Shown here: one piece after another, positions 11,501 to 22,437 of the stretch
How the letters are laid out: each line of letters begins with the position of its first letter
Numbering within the stretch: the stretch's first letter is position 1
Origin: Parietaria judaica
Lineage: Eukaryota > Streptophyta > Magnoliopsida > Rosales > Urticaceae
Length of the DNA stretch: 64,000 bases
Reading direction: 5' to 3'
Assembly: GCA_954871525.1 (NCBI GenBank)
Contig: OX940866.1
Span: forward strand, 35,724,521-35,788,520
Notes under the pieces: model-generated
What the model was told of the DNA's origin: nothing
What the model saw: only the letters and a program-made list of their open reading frames with translations
Databases searched by the model: none
Program-made: the position numbers and the translations under genes

Positions 11501-12209
11501 TAACCGAGTCCCCCCGATCAGCTTTATTGACCTGCCCATTCTCCAATAACTACGAGGCAAGGCTTGGCCGCCATTACAGATCACTCACAGAGCCTTACGG
11601 AACAAATAAAAGCATATTGTTTGGTCCTCATCCTGAAGTCTATACCGATTCTTCGGAATTAGATAGTCTCTTAATTTCAGCTATTTTCGTTCTTTCAATC
11701 TACGAGCACCTAAAACCAAATCATAGCTAACCAGTTACCAAAAATAGAACCAAAAGCAAAGCAAAATTCTTTTTGGATTATCACATCGAACATGAAAACT
11801 ATCTGAAATTAATCAAAACATCAATTTTTTTCCTTCAAGGAAACCTAACCACTGGATCTTCAAACAAAATCTGATCAAGTTAGGCAAATTTCATGAAAGA
11901 GATCGCGTATTTAACCAAACTCAGCTCGAACTGAGAATAACCACTTGCTTTACCTTGTTTTTGATCGTCGGAAGGCAGATCGAGGAACCGCTCGCGATCG
12001 AGCTCCGGCTCGAGCGCGGCGTCGGGGTAAGGAGGCGCGTGGCGACGACGGTGCCGTGGCGGCGGAGGACTGGAGAGGAGGTGGCGAACGTCGTAGCGGT
12101 CGATCGGGAGCGAGTTCCACTCGACCAGAGCTTCGTCGGAGTTGACGAACGCCGCGTTGGCGTCGTCGTCGAAGAGCATCGCGTGTCGGCCGACCACTTC
12201 CAAGGCCAT
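8592..12209 (-). CDS. SFSWAP-like splicing regulator (DRY_EERY + two SURP domains + RS tail), 4 coding exons
   Basis: Coding exons on the minus strand are 12209-11954, 11299-11142, 10753-9995 and 9893-8592. All junctions are GT-AG (CAAG|GTAAAG, CCTC|GTAAGT, GAAT|GTGAGT; acceptors ttttgcag, ttttacag, ttattgcag). The lengths (256+158+759+1302) give 824 codons with no frame break. Residues 1-138 form the DRY_EERY alternative-splicing-regulator domain (IDRYD at 36-40; SVYRPPFPVPENLI at its end). SURP1 spans about 139-192 and SURP2 about 338-391, both with the hallmark HPYFRFL / HPYYLQVL endings. The C-terminal exon has an acidic run (near 628) and an Arg/Ser/His-rich tail (about 645-775). The protein is a nuclear pre-mRNA splicing factor homologous to suppressor-of-white-apricot. 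In animals this family controls its own intron removal. Introns are 654, 388 and 101 bp. The architecture matches the plant SWAP/surp family, and the gene looks intact. Confidence 0.93.
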
Positions 12210-12423
12210 GGATGTAGCTGAGCTCCGATGGGTCGATCGAGGTGCAGAAGAAACGAAACCCTAGGAAGATGGGTTAGGGATTTCGGAGATCAATTTGGGG
12301 ATTTCCTTTCCGTCTTCGGTCGGATATAGGAAGAGCAGAACAGATTCACAGAGCAAGGAAAAAGATAAACACGACAACAAGTACAGATCTGGTAAACGAC
12401 ATAAAAACGACAATAGATTTATC
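12210..12423 (-). promoter_or_regulatory. 5' UTR and promoter of the SFSWAP-like gene, with telo-box
   Basis: Upstream of the ATG, pyrimidine-rich leader sequence typical of plant 5' UTRs is visible on the minus strand. A telo-box (AAACCCTA, plus-strand 12256-12263) and a second CCTAACCC-like element (about 12271-12278, minus) lie 50-70 bp from the start codon. Telo-boxes are common near plant translation- and RNA-processing genes. The hAT element at 12424 limits the native upstream region to about 215 bp. Confidence 0.55.
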
Positions 12424-13210
12424 TAGGGCTGAGACCGGAGCCGGGAACCGGGAATTTGACTATTTTTTGTCCCTGTCCTGGAAAAAACCGGGACACAGTT
12501 TTTATGTCCCGGTTCTGAAAAGTCCTGTTTTTTTTTTTTTTAAATCGGGACACCGATTAAAATCCCGATTTTTTTAGGACCAAAATCTAGGACGAAAACT
12601 GGGAAAATCCGAGACAAAATCCAAGACAAAAACATTAAAAAAAAGCCCACTAAGTACAAATCCAAACTGCAAAATACTAAATCTGAGTACAAATCCAAAA
12701 TGCAAAATACCAAATCCGAGTACAAAAGCAAAATACCAAATACCGAGTTCACGCCGTGAACTTCATAATACCAAATTCAAATCTAAATGCAAAAAACCGA
12801 GTCTAAAATGCTAAATAGTAAATTCCTAGCACAAACAAATCATTTTTTATAACAAAACGACATATAAGAAATGACATGTTAAATAAAATACCGAGTAATG
12901 GGCTGGAAAAAAAAATAATGGATTAAAAACCTAATTACTAGTAAACGAAATATAAGGAATGACATGTTAAAAAAAATGACAAACTTATAACAAAACGACA
13001 TAAAACCGGAACCGGGACAAAAAACCGGGAATTTTAGATTTTGAACTGGTTTTGGTTTTGGTTTTTCAAACCGGAACCGGGACATCCCTTTTTAGGGGAA
13101 TGGTATAAAAAAAAAAAAAAAAAAACTGATTTTTTTTTTACCAAAAACAGCCCGGTACGGGACCAGAACCGAGACAAAATCGGGAACCGAGTACAAATTT
13201 TTCACCCCTA
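12424..13210. mobile_element. Non-autonomous hAT-type transposon with 8-bp TSD
   Basis: The 787-bp element begins TAGGGCTGA and ends TCACCCCTA, giving inverted ends of the plant hAT type. It is flanked by an exact 8-bp duplication GATTTATC (12416-12423 and 13211-13218), the target-site length of hAT transposases. The inside is non-coding, AT-rich, and repeats ccgggaaccgggac-like motifs near both ends and CAAATCCAAAaTGCAAAATACcAAAT units in the middle. No transposase frame is present, so it needs one in trans. Confidence 0.88.
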
Positions 13211-13218
13211 GATTTATC

Positions 13219-14269
13219 AACGCAGTTATAACGAAGACATATAATGAGCCGTTTGGCACAACTTCATTTTATAATAAAATATTTTTAATTTCAGCTTAAG
13301 AAAAAAATAATTGAGAGGTGTTTGGTGAACTGTTATTAAACAGTTGTTGTTGGTAACAAAAGTTGATTTAGCGTTTGGTAAAAAAAATTATTTGGGCTAA
13401 AAAGACTAAAATAGACTAAAACCGTATTTTTGTTTTTCGAAAAAACCGAAAGCTACGAATCCTAGCTTTTACGACTCATGTACAAAAATATAAAATCACT
13501 TTTGTGCTTTTTTGTAAAAATAATTTTACCAAACACTTGAAAAACAGTTTAGTTTATTTTAAAAACAAAAACAAGACTTTTTAAGCCGAACCAAACGCAC
13601 AATCAAGAAAAAAACCACAATATATATATATATATATATATTAATTTATATTTACTCTGGTTATGAGTAAGTAGAAATGAAATGATAGCAGTGACGCGGA
13701 AATGTAGTGACAAAAAGATCAAGTTGTAGCTGAGTGTGTTGGTAAGAATAAAATAATAACAAAAGTATCTAAAGTTTAATAAATGTTAGGCAATATAAGA
13801 TGGTAAATAAATGAACGAGCACAAAAATGTATATCTTAAGTATGATTTAGCATTATGCTAAAAAACTTATCAACGTCCGTAAAAAAAATAGTTAAATATT
13901 TACCTCATGATCTACCTGAATTAAAGTCTTGACTCTGTCCCTGATTGTCTCCTCTTACAAAAGATTAAAAAATAACGACAGTCATGAGGTGAAAACTAAA
14001 CAACAACATTTTTCTTTATCTCCATATAACTATGTCACCTTAATTTTGTGAGAAGTATAAACTACAAACGACCATAATGACGAAGAAACAGTAATGAGGA
14101 AAACGACAACAAAAGAACAACGTCAGTTGATATGATGGTGTTAAAACGACGTTCATGTCTTTCAACTGCTAACGACAAGATTAAAGACGACATTAAATTC
14201 TTGAAAACGACAAAGAAACAATTGAAAAGGCTATTCAAAAGTAAACTAAAAAAAGTAAATGGCAACAAG

Positions 14270-14324
<55 letters not shown>

Positions 14325-14599
14325 AAATTATTCTGTTATTAAGTCATTCTTTTTGTCATTTATCATCATGAGATAACTTCTTATCACGTATATTATATAT
14401 AAATAAGTGATTAAAGAACAGTAATATCATTAAAAAAAAATCAAATCAAATCAAAGTGGTCTAAATTCGTGTGAACTTAGATCTGATATATTTCGTCCAA
14501 AACCATTAATTTACTACTCTACTTTGACATGAATATTCCTTTCGATGAATGCATATAGACCATATTTTATTACGTTACCAATACGTACGTAGCAACCAA

Positions 14600-14633
<34 letters not shown>

Positions 14634-15089
14634 CTACACCACTCTTCTCGCTATCTGTTAAAATTATTGATAATAGCTAATAGCTATATATGCACTAAAA
14701 GGTTGGCATGTTGTTCTTCAATTCAAGTAAACACCAATCAGACGATAGAGCGATTAGGGTTTATACAAGGTTTTCATGACACGTATCGAATTCTACTATA
14801 ATATAGTAGTATAATAGAGTTTATGGTTTATACTTTATACTGTATTACAAGGTGTATATACGTTAAGTTCGGATTGAAGGAATATAATTTTTTATAACTT
14901 CTCAAGAACTTTCATAATATATATAAACTAATTTAAGTATTCCTTAGCAGTATATAATCTTTTAATTATGTAATATATATATATAATGTTGTATCAACAA
15001 ATTCATTTTCCTCAAAAGTAATTTCATTGACAGCCGATGTAAAAAAATAAACTATTTTACGTAGAATTACCTACTTACGTATTTAAGTG
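13219..15089. other. AT-rich intergenic spacer with TA microsatellites, no gene seen
   Basis: No reading frame with recognisable protein similarity is seen. Pure TA tracts lie at about 13620-13641, 14277-14322 and 14603-14632. The region separates the hAT element from a small MITE. Confidence 0.7.
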
Positions 15090-15097
15090 TGTGTGTG

Positions 15098-15327
15098 CAG
15101 TGTCGGAAGGACCTTAGGGGATGGGGTGGTTCAAACCACCCCCTCCAAAATAAAAAATTGGTTTTAATTTTTTTAGTGTAAATTCATATAAAATTTTAGT
15201 TACCCTCAACTTTTATTAAAATTTAAATATAACTCCCTCAAGTTAAGTTTTTGACAAAAAAAAATTATATCTAAACACCCCCCCCCCCCCCCCCCCCCCC
15301 CGGTACGTATTCCTGGTTCCGCCACTG
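15098..15327. mobile_element. Small inverted-repeat transposon (MITE), probable hAT type
   Basis: The 230-bp element starts CAGTGTCGGAAGGACC and ends GGTTCCGCCACTG, imperfect inverted ends of a widespread plant non-autonomous family. Flanks TGTGTGTG (15090-15097) and TGTGTGTA (15328-15335) match at 7 of 8, but the site is simple-sequence. A run of 24 C (15278-15301) sits near the right end. A truncated relative of the right end occurs at 30735-30768. Confidence 0.7.
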
Positions 15328-15335
15328 TGTGTGTA

Positions 15336-16890
15336 TAATATATATATATATATTCATGAGCTTTTATTGCATCAACAAATTTGTAGGTATTTCATTGGCA
15401 ATATATATATATAAGAATATAATTCAATTATATATTCTTACATATTTACATGTATATATATAGTTCAATTCGAAGAATATAGTCTATTATAATTTCTAAA
15501 TATTGCTCAAGTTATACCAACCCTAATAATTAAATTTATACAACAATGGTCTACATTTGCGAGGATCACAATCTAGCACGAAAAAAAGTTGCACTATGTT
15601 TAAATATCTAAAGTAAACACATAATATATTTATATATATCATATATTTAATCTAACTGTAATTTAAATAGCTGAATTTTTGAGAAAAAAAAAACATGGCA
15701 TCAAAGCCGACAATTTTTTTTTTCTTTTGCCTCACAGAAGCGTAGACGTTCGTTTTATAAGTTATAGACAAAACAAAACATGTAGTAATAAAAAATGAGA
15801 AAAATCCATAAATTACGCCAAATATATATAAAATTAAATAAATTAAGATCATGAGGTGACAAATGCTGAGATTTGATTGGTTACACAAACAATGCGAGTC
15901 CCTTGGAGACTTGAGAGCTAGTTTACTTTGGACTTACACGATTAATTAATAATAGTTAATAATTATAATTATAATAATTATTTGTGTATTAATGACGACA
16001 TTAAAAAAATAGTTGCTAGCTTTCCATACGAGACGGCCTGTATCGGACCCTTCTTAGACCTTAAGTTTAGTGTGCAAGTGTGTAACCAAACGCGTCTAAC
16101 TTATATAATATAGTTATATATAATATAACTTATATATATATTACAAGTTATATTATTAGTTAATCTATTACTTTAAATTAATGTATATATAGTTCAAATA
16201 TATACACCCGCTTTGCTTGACCTTAAGGCATGGTTGAGCTTCTTCAGGGCGGCCATTGAAGCACAAGGTGTTCTTGCCCTAAGAACACTCACTCCATTGT
16301 CAACGCACCTCAAGAGATCAAAATCTCCATACTACCCTTTGACTTTTACATAATTTATTTATTTAATCTCTAAGGGGTGAAATTGGGACGAGAAAAGGTA
16401 AATATTAGAGATTTGTAGTCCTCCTACTCATTTTTCATATTTTTAAATAAGATATCTTGAAAATACCATTTTTTTTATAAGAAACAATTAGCGGATACTT
16501 GTTCACAATCGATGGCGATATAAAAAATTGGGATTAGTAAATACTGGTTCTCATTCAAATTTATACTGTAAAACGGGTTTGGACTACTTTCGGGCTGTGA
16601 AACCGGTTCCAATTCTCAAAACCGGTACAATAGTTTCAAACCCTACTTTCACTCATGATCATGTGGGCGAGATTGTGATTGCAAGCATGTCGATGCATTT
16701 CACATTAATACGTGAATGCCCAAATCATCACACAAAGCCTCTTCTTTTATTTATTCATTCATTCATTAGTTAATTTGTTAAGATCATAAACCCTAGAATT
16801 AGACCACACTCTTCGCATCACACCCCAAAAGAAAACCACCACCTTTTGCCACTTTTCACGCGTCAAACCCTACTCTCTCCTTAATATATT
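15336..16890. other. AT-rich spacer; GC-richer island at 16200-16360
   Basis: Mostly low-complexity AT sequence. Between about 16206 and 16352 the plus strand holds a GC-richer open stretch of about 49 codons (ALLDLKAWLSFFRAAIEAQG...) without a start or a recognised family. It may be a gene fragment. Nothing else is supported. Confidence 0.5.
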
Positions 16891-16894
16891 TCAT

Positions 16895-17060
16895 ACTATA
16901 AAACACTAGGTTTTCCCTCTTCACATGCCCACCAAAACTCTCTCTCTCCCAAAGAAAATCTAAATCACACCAAATTACCATCTCTCTCTCTCTCTCTCTA
17001 AACTCTATCTCTCTCTATCTATACAATCTTGCAAAAAAGTTCAAATTCAAAGAAACAATA
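16895..17060 (+). promoter_or_regulatory. TATA box and CT-rich 5' leader of the STIG1-like gene
   Basis: A TATA box (actataaaacac) lies at 16895-16906, about 160 bp before the ATG. The transcribed leader is pyrimidine-rich, with a (CT)n tract at 16981-17019 and a good plant start context (aacaataATGAA). CT-rich leaders near the transcription start are common plant core-promoter features. Confidence 0.7.
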
Positions 17061-17525
17061 ATGAAGCTGGGGCAAATCATCTTAGCCTTTGCCATAGCGA
17101 TGGCGGTGTCCATCGGTATCTTAACCATGACGAGCAACACGCATCATCAAAGTATCGTGAGCGACGCCCCGAACATACCAAACGACGGCGAACCAAAACC
17201 ACCGCTCCAACCGCCGGTGAAGAGGTCGATGAGCCGCTTCCTCGCCGACAAGGAGCGAAATCCTAAAGCCGCCGACCACTGCAGGAAGGATAACTCCGTG
17301 TGCACCGCCAACGGGAAGAACGAAACGTGCTGCAACAACAAGTGCATTGACCTTAAGTACGACAACAACAATTGCGGCGCGTGCAAGAAGAAGTGCCTCT
17401 ACACGCAGACCTGCTGCCGTGGCGAGTGCGTCTATCTAGCCTTTGACAAGCGACACTGTGATAAGTGCAACTTCCGGTGCAAAGAGAACGAGTATTGTGT
17501 CTACGGAATGTGCAACTACGCTTGA
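17061..17525 (+). CDS. STIG1-like secreted cysteine-rich protein, intact
   Basis: The gene is an intronless 154-codon frame. Residues 1-25 are a hydrophobic signal peptide (LGQIILAFAIAMAVSIGILT core). A Pro-rich linker and a KRSMSRFLA motif, which usually precedes the mature domain in this family, follow. The C-terminal half carries 16 cysteines in the STIG1 spacing (two CC pairs; C-x2-C-x3-C repeats; C-x4-C close to the end) and finishes CNYA. STIG1 proteins are small secreted apoplastic peptides, first known from stigma exudate, with roles in exudate control and pollen-tube signalling. A TATA box, start context and AATAAA signal are all present, so the gene looks functional. It is more divergent than the two related copies near 40 and 48 kb. 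Confidence 0.92.
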   Translation: MKLGQIILAFAIAMAVSIGILTMTSNTHHQSIVSDAPNIPNDGEPKPPLQPPVKRSMSRFLADKERNPKAADHCRKDNSVCTANGKNETCCNNKCIDLKYDNNNCGACKKKCLYTQTCCRGECVYLAFDKRHCDKCNFRCKENEYCVYGMCNYA

Positions 17526-17628
17526 TCTTGCGATTTAAAACGAATATTTATGTCATCCTCTTGATGATGATCGTGATCGGAGACGAGAGGTTCGTGATTT
17601 TTATTTTGAATTTGTCCGTTATATATAC

Positions 17629-17634
17629 AATAAA
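17629..17634 (+). terminator. Polyadenylation signal of the STIG1-like gene
   Basis: AATAAA lies 104 bp after the stop codon in a T-rich 3' UTR, a suitable near-upstream element for plant polyadenylation. Confidence 0.55.
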
Positions 17635-17639
17635 TTTAT

Positions 17640-18357
17640 AACCACAGAAGACATTCAAGCTCGGTGGTTCTCAAAGACAACTATAATATAGTTTCCTTGT
17701 CGATTGATGAAGATTAATATCCTCTATATAGTGATTATGTTTGAGTGTAATATTATTGTGTCGTGCGTACGTACTGAAGAAAAAAAATAAAAAAATCTTA
17801 TAAGCTATACGGAAAATATATTCCGTTATAATGATGATATAAATCCTATTATGTTGAGAAATGAAGTCCTTAAACATTTTTGGTAGAGCTAGAAACATTC
17901 ATGAAGGGTTATACTTTGTAATTATGTAGCTTGTTTGTAAATTCTAAACGAGTGGGGTTTATGTTCGAATATTATGTACATTCTCCACAATTTCTTGATT
18001 CGAGACTAAATAAATGAAAAGTTGGTATGCATTTTCTATACAAAAGATTCATACGCGATACATACGTATATGCGTATAGTGGTTATTTTTTTATTTATTT
18101 TGTAATTACGATTACAATATATATATATATATATATAATTAATGTTACGTCAAGATGCACGTACAAATATAATGTCTCGGGATCATTATTTATACAGAAG
18201 CGATCATTCGAAAATATAGAAGCTAGGCACATGTAGTCAAGACGTTTGATAATATATGGTTAAGACTATATACATTAATAAATGACATTAATTAAAATAT
18301 AACATGTTAATTAGTAATAAAAAGAAGGTACGATACGACTTACCCCCCACACACACA

Positions 18358-18389
<32 letters not shown>

Positions 18390-20269
18390 TATGCTTTGGT
18401 TGATACGCAAACGATCATTCGAAACGGAAGTATATGCACATGCAGTCAACGTCTTTTGAGTACGTATATGTATGATAATAAATAACCCTAAAGAGCTTAT
18501 TTAAAGTACATGTTATTGAGAATTTCAACATTAATTAAGTTAAAATTTTAATTATTTTATGATAATATACTATAATTATCGGCAGTACGCAGGCAAGCAA
18601 AAGATCGAGTCTTCTTTAGATATTCAAGGAATTTACTTACTTCGAGACGTAAAATATTGATTAATAACTGGACTCTAATCCCTAATGAGTAGGAATGAAG
18701 CAAATATAATATTAGATCAAAGAGCTTACCGGAAATCACTCATCATATGAAATGCTTTTTTATTAATTTTCATATTATCGAAACCCCATCTAAATATATA
18801 GCTGGCAAATAAGTATATATTATATATTTTTTGTTATATTTAAGTATGGAATATACAACTTCATAATAACCTCGATTAAATAATTATTTTGTCAGGCCCG
18901 ACTCGGGCCTTACTAGCTAAATTAATAATTCGCTATAAATGTATAATATAATAATGTTTTAGAAGTATATAAGTCCCAACTAATATATTCAATATAAAAA
19001 TAATAATATTACATATAAAATTATGTATAGTAGAAATAACATTTTCATCAACTGTTAAATCAGTTGTTATAAATTTAAATCAGTTGCTAAAAAGTTTTTG
19101 ACACTGAAAAATTACTTCTCAAGCTTACTAATACCTAGTGTCTAAAGGTACATTTAACAACTGAACATTTTTAGTTGTCATTCGTGCTTTTAGCAACTGA
19201 GGGAAACTAATAAATCAGTCTCCAAAAGTATAAGTTTCCGGCCATTTTGTCGCTGGAAAGAAACAATCAACATCTGAATTATCAGTTTTGAGAAAACTTT
19301 CCGGTGTGTATATTAGCAACTGAAAAATCAATTTCCGAAATAATAAATTTCCGGCCACTTTTTCGTCGGAAAATTGCAATTAATTGTTAATTTTAGTGAC
19401 TGAAAAATCAGTGGTTGAATATTTCCGAGATATGATTTTAAACTAAATAAAATCTGTTGTAGAATCATTTTTAAGTGGCAATTGGTACGTAAACTTTTTC
19501 TCAACACCTAAATAATAATTTAAAATTAAATTATATATAAAATGATTATCGAACAAAATAATTTTTATACAAAATGAATAAATGACGGTTCTTCGTTCCA
19601 CTTGATTGTTGAATACAAATATTGATACAATTAACATTGAGTGACTAAATACATTTATCATAAAATAACTTAAAATAAAACTAAAGGCGTGAATCTTGAG
19701 TCTCGTGATTTTTTCTCGTTCGGACCCGAAGCTTCATAAATTTGAGTGAGTGATATTCTTCTTGACCCAATCTTTGACTATGCCATAATTCATCATCGAC
19801 CTCAAAATCAGTCCCTGCAGAGTGCAATTATATAGATTAATATTCAAAGAAGCTTTTTCTATGATTGAAGTTTTCGGAAACAAAACGATCAAAGTTGAAA
19901 CAGAGCAAAGATCGATCTACACATAGAGTTAGTTCGTATCATCCCGGTTAGCAGTTTGGTACTGCAGCTCAAGAAGCTTAACACCGACTGACTCGACGCA
20001 CTATTTCTTCCTTGGGCCATGAAAGCTAAAAGAAACATCTCTCGCAGGTCAAACTATAAAGATAATATAGAGATACAAATTCATAATTATATATATATGT
20101 CTTTTAGGTTACCCGAGTAGATAGCATAGCACATCGCTGGCAACCGAGCTAGAGAATTAAACTTGAAGGGTGTGGGTTAATATCAAGGATAAATTTGAAT
20201 AGCATAAAGATCGTGGGCAGTTAATTCTTTGGACCAGACCATAACAAAAGTTTTAAATGATTTATCAAA
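17640..20269. other. AT-rich spacer with decayed transposon pieces
   Basis: Three things stand out. Around 18860-18950 an inner pogo/Emigrant-like motif (tcaggcccgactcgggcc near ttaataattcgctataaa) suggests an old MITE. Between about 19030 and 19440 the motif AGCAACTGAaAAATCAgT recurs with related rCTGAAAAATCA and gGCCAcTTTTTCGtCGGAAA pieces in both orientations, like CACTA subterminal repeats. At 19684-19816 on the minus strand an exon-like frame of about 43 codons follows a ctctgcag acceptor. None of these can be assigned with certainty. Confidence 0.45.
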
Positions 20270-20417
20270 TACAGTAAAACCTCTATAAATTAATACTCGT
20301 TAAATTAATAATCTCTATAAGATAATAATTTTACTCGGTCCCGACTTGGGCTAGTGTAAAAAATGATCCATCTCGATAATATAATAAGATAATACTTTTT
20401 TTGAGAGCTTTATATAA

Positions 20418-21054
20418 TGTGAGTTTAAGTCTGACTTGGCTCAACCCCTAGTAGAGATTTCCCTAGCAGAGATTTCCCCACCAGGGATTTCCCCACCAGA
20501 GCGAGCAGAGAAGAGCCCGAGCAGAGATCTTCCTAGCAGGAGTTCTCCCACCAGACAGCTCCCCACCAGAGATGGGTCCGACCAGAGATTTCCCCCGGCA
20601 GGAAGGGACCCGACCAAGAATGCTCCTACCAGAGATGGCCCTAGCAGAGATAAGGGAGAGCAGAGATGCCCCCTAGCAGAAGAGGACCCTAGCAGGATTC
20701 TCCCGAGCAGAAACGGGAAATGCCAGAAGTCAAGAAGAGTTATTCCAGGAAGGTGCCAAACTTGAGGAGCAAGTTTGGAGATTCGATTTGGCTTCCTGAT
20801 TTGATATGGTTTGGTTTCCCATTCTGTTAAGAAAACGTGTAAATTGTAAAGATTTGATTAAGTTTATTTTAGGAAGTTTAGCCAGGGTTTAGCTTTCTAG
20901 TTTCTCTATAAATACAAGTCTTATGACTTTAGTTTGTAACTTTTTGCTCTCTTTGCATTTGACATTAATCTAAGAAAATTCTCCCAACTTTTTCTCCTTT
21001 GTTTCTTGTTATTCATTATTCTTTGGCTGCAGATCTCATTATTGGGAACCAACA
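20418..21054 (+). repeat. Copia LTR 1 (outer 5' LTR)
   Basis: It starts TGTGAG and ends ACCAACA, followed by the Met-tRNA primer-binding site. Its first 330 bp are a degenerate run of CCyAGCAGAGAT / CCACCAGAGAT units. A TATA-like box (tctataaatacaag) lies at about 20913. Confidence 0.92.
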
Positions 21055-21374
21055 ATTGGTATCAGAGCAAAGGTGCCAAAGAAGATGTCGTCACCAAGCG
21101 AGTCCACCGGAGGAGAACTCACGACGGCGACGAAGATCGGATCAAAGGAAGGGAGTGTGACACTCCATTACCCAATGCTCACGAAGAGCATTTACTCGGT
21201 TTGGGCGTTGAAGATACGAGTGAACTTGTAGGCGCAAAGAGTTTGGGAGGCTGTGGAAGGAAGCGATGTCGAAGGGCGCAAGGAGAGGATGACACTCGCC
21301 GCCATCTACCAAGGAGTTCCGGAAGATGTCCTTCTCATGATCGCCGAGAAGGATTCCGCAAAGGAGGCATGGTC
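21055..21374 (+). pseudogene. Copia gag fragment A
   Basis: This holds the leader and the first 90-odd gag codons, nearly the same as 21943-22263 but broken by changes, and stopping abruptly at the codon run ...KEAW, where LTR 2 begins. The junction is not a natural gag-LTR border and lacks a polypurine tract. Confidence 0.8.
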
Positions 21375-21942
21375 TGTGAGAGTTTAAGCCTGACTTGGCT
21401 CAACTCCTAGCAGAGATTTCCCTAGCAGGGATTTCCCCACCAGAGCGAGCAGAGAAGAGCCCGAGCAGAGATCTTGCTAGCAGGAAGTTCCCCACCATAG
21501 ATGTTCCTACCAGAGATGCTCCTACCAGACATACCCCTAGCAGAGATGGGGGGAGCAGAAGTGGTTCCCTAGCAGATGAGCCCCGAGCAGGAATGCCCCG
21601 GGCAGAAAGACACCCTAGCAGCCCTGCTAGGGACACACGACCAGAAGCCAAACTTGAGGAGCAAGTTTGGAGATTTGATTGGATTTGGTTTCCTGATTTT
21701 GTCAGGATTCGAATGTAAATGTAAAAGATTTGATTGAGTTTATTTTAGGAAGTTTTAGCTAGGGTTTCGTTTTTGGTCTCCTATAAATACTAGTGTTAGT
21801 GTTTATTTTTTGTAACTCCATTATTATAATTTTGCCTTCGAATTAATCAAAGAGAATTCTTTCTCCCAATATTGTCTTCTTCCTTTGTTCTTGCTCTTTG
21901 TGTGTTCTTTGGTTGCAGATCCATTCTCATTGGGAACCAACA
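21375..21942 (+). repeat. Copia LTR 2 (internal)
   Basis: It begins TGTGAGAGTTTAAGCCTGA and ends GGGAACCAACA. It is shorter and clearly more diverged than LTRs 1 and 3 (fewer AGCAGAGAT-like units, different U5). It comes from a different copy or an older unit of the same family. Confidence 0.88.
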
Positions 21943-21972
21943 ATTGTTATCAGAGCGAAGGTGTCAAAGAAG

Positions 21973-22380
21973 ATGTCGTCACCAAGAGAGTCCACCGGAG
22001 GGGAGCTGACGACGGCGACGAAGATCGGATCAAAGGAAGGGAATGTGACGCTTCATTACCCGATGCTCACGAAGAGCAATTACTCGGTGTGGGAGTTGAA
22101 GATGCGAGTGAACTTGCAGGCGCAAGGAGTCTGGGAAGCTGTGGAAGGCAGCGATGTCGAAGGGCGCAAGGAGAGGATGGCACTCGCCGCCATCTACCAA
22201 GGAGTTCTGAAAGATGTCCTTCTCATGATCGCCGAGAAGGATTCCGCAAAGGAGGCGTGGTCAACATTTCGAACCATGTACATGGGTGCAGATCGCGTCA
22301 AGGAGGCAAAGGTCCAGACCTTGAAGAGTGAGTTCGAGGTTATGAGTATAAGGGAAAGCGAATCAATTGATGACCTCTAG
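21973..22380 (+). pseudogene. Copia Gag N-terminus (DUF4219/UBN2 type)
   Basis: ATG at 21973 opens a frame reading MSSPRESTGGELTTATKIGS. It continues with the LTKSNYSVWELKMRVNLQAQGVWEAVEG block and YQGVLKDVLLMIAEKDSAKEAWSTF, typical of plant copia Gag. It stops at TAG 22378-22380 after about 135 codons. The rest of Gag, protease and integrase are missing, and a short run of in-between sequence leads into the RT fragment. Confidence 0.86.
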
Positions 22381-22437
22381 GAAGAAGTCTACGTCAGTCA
22401 ACTTGAAGCTTTTGGCGTCAAGGGCAAGGAGAAGAAG

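Noticed and set aside
12540..13085. Minus-strand frames within the hAT element
   Set aside because: They arise from simple repeated motifs (CAAATCCAAAATGC type) and have no transposase similarity.
14132..14326. 64-codon frame ending in a Tyr/Ile run
   Set aside because: The end is translated (TA)n microsatellite, and the rest has no similarity or regulatory context.
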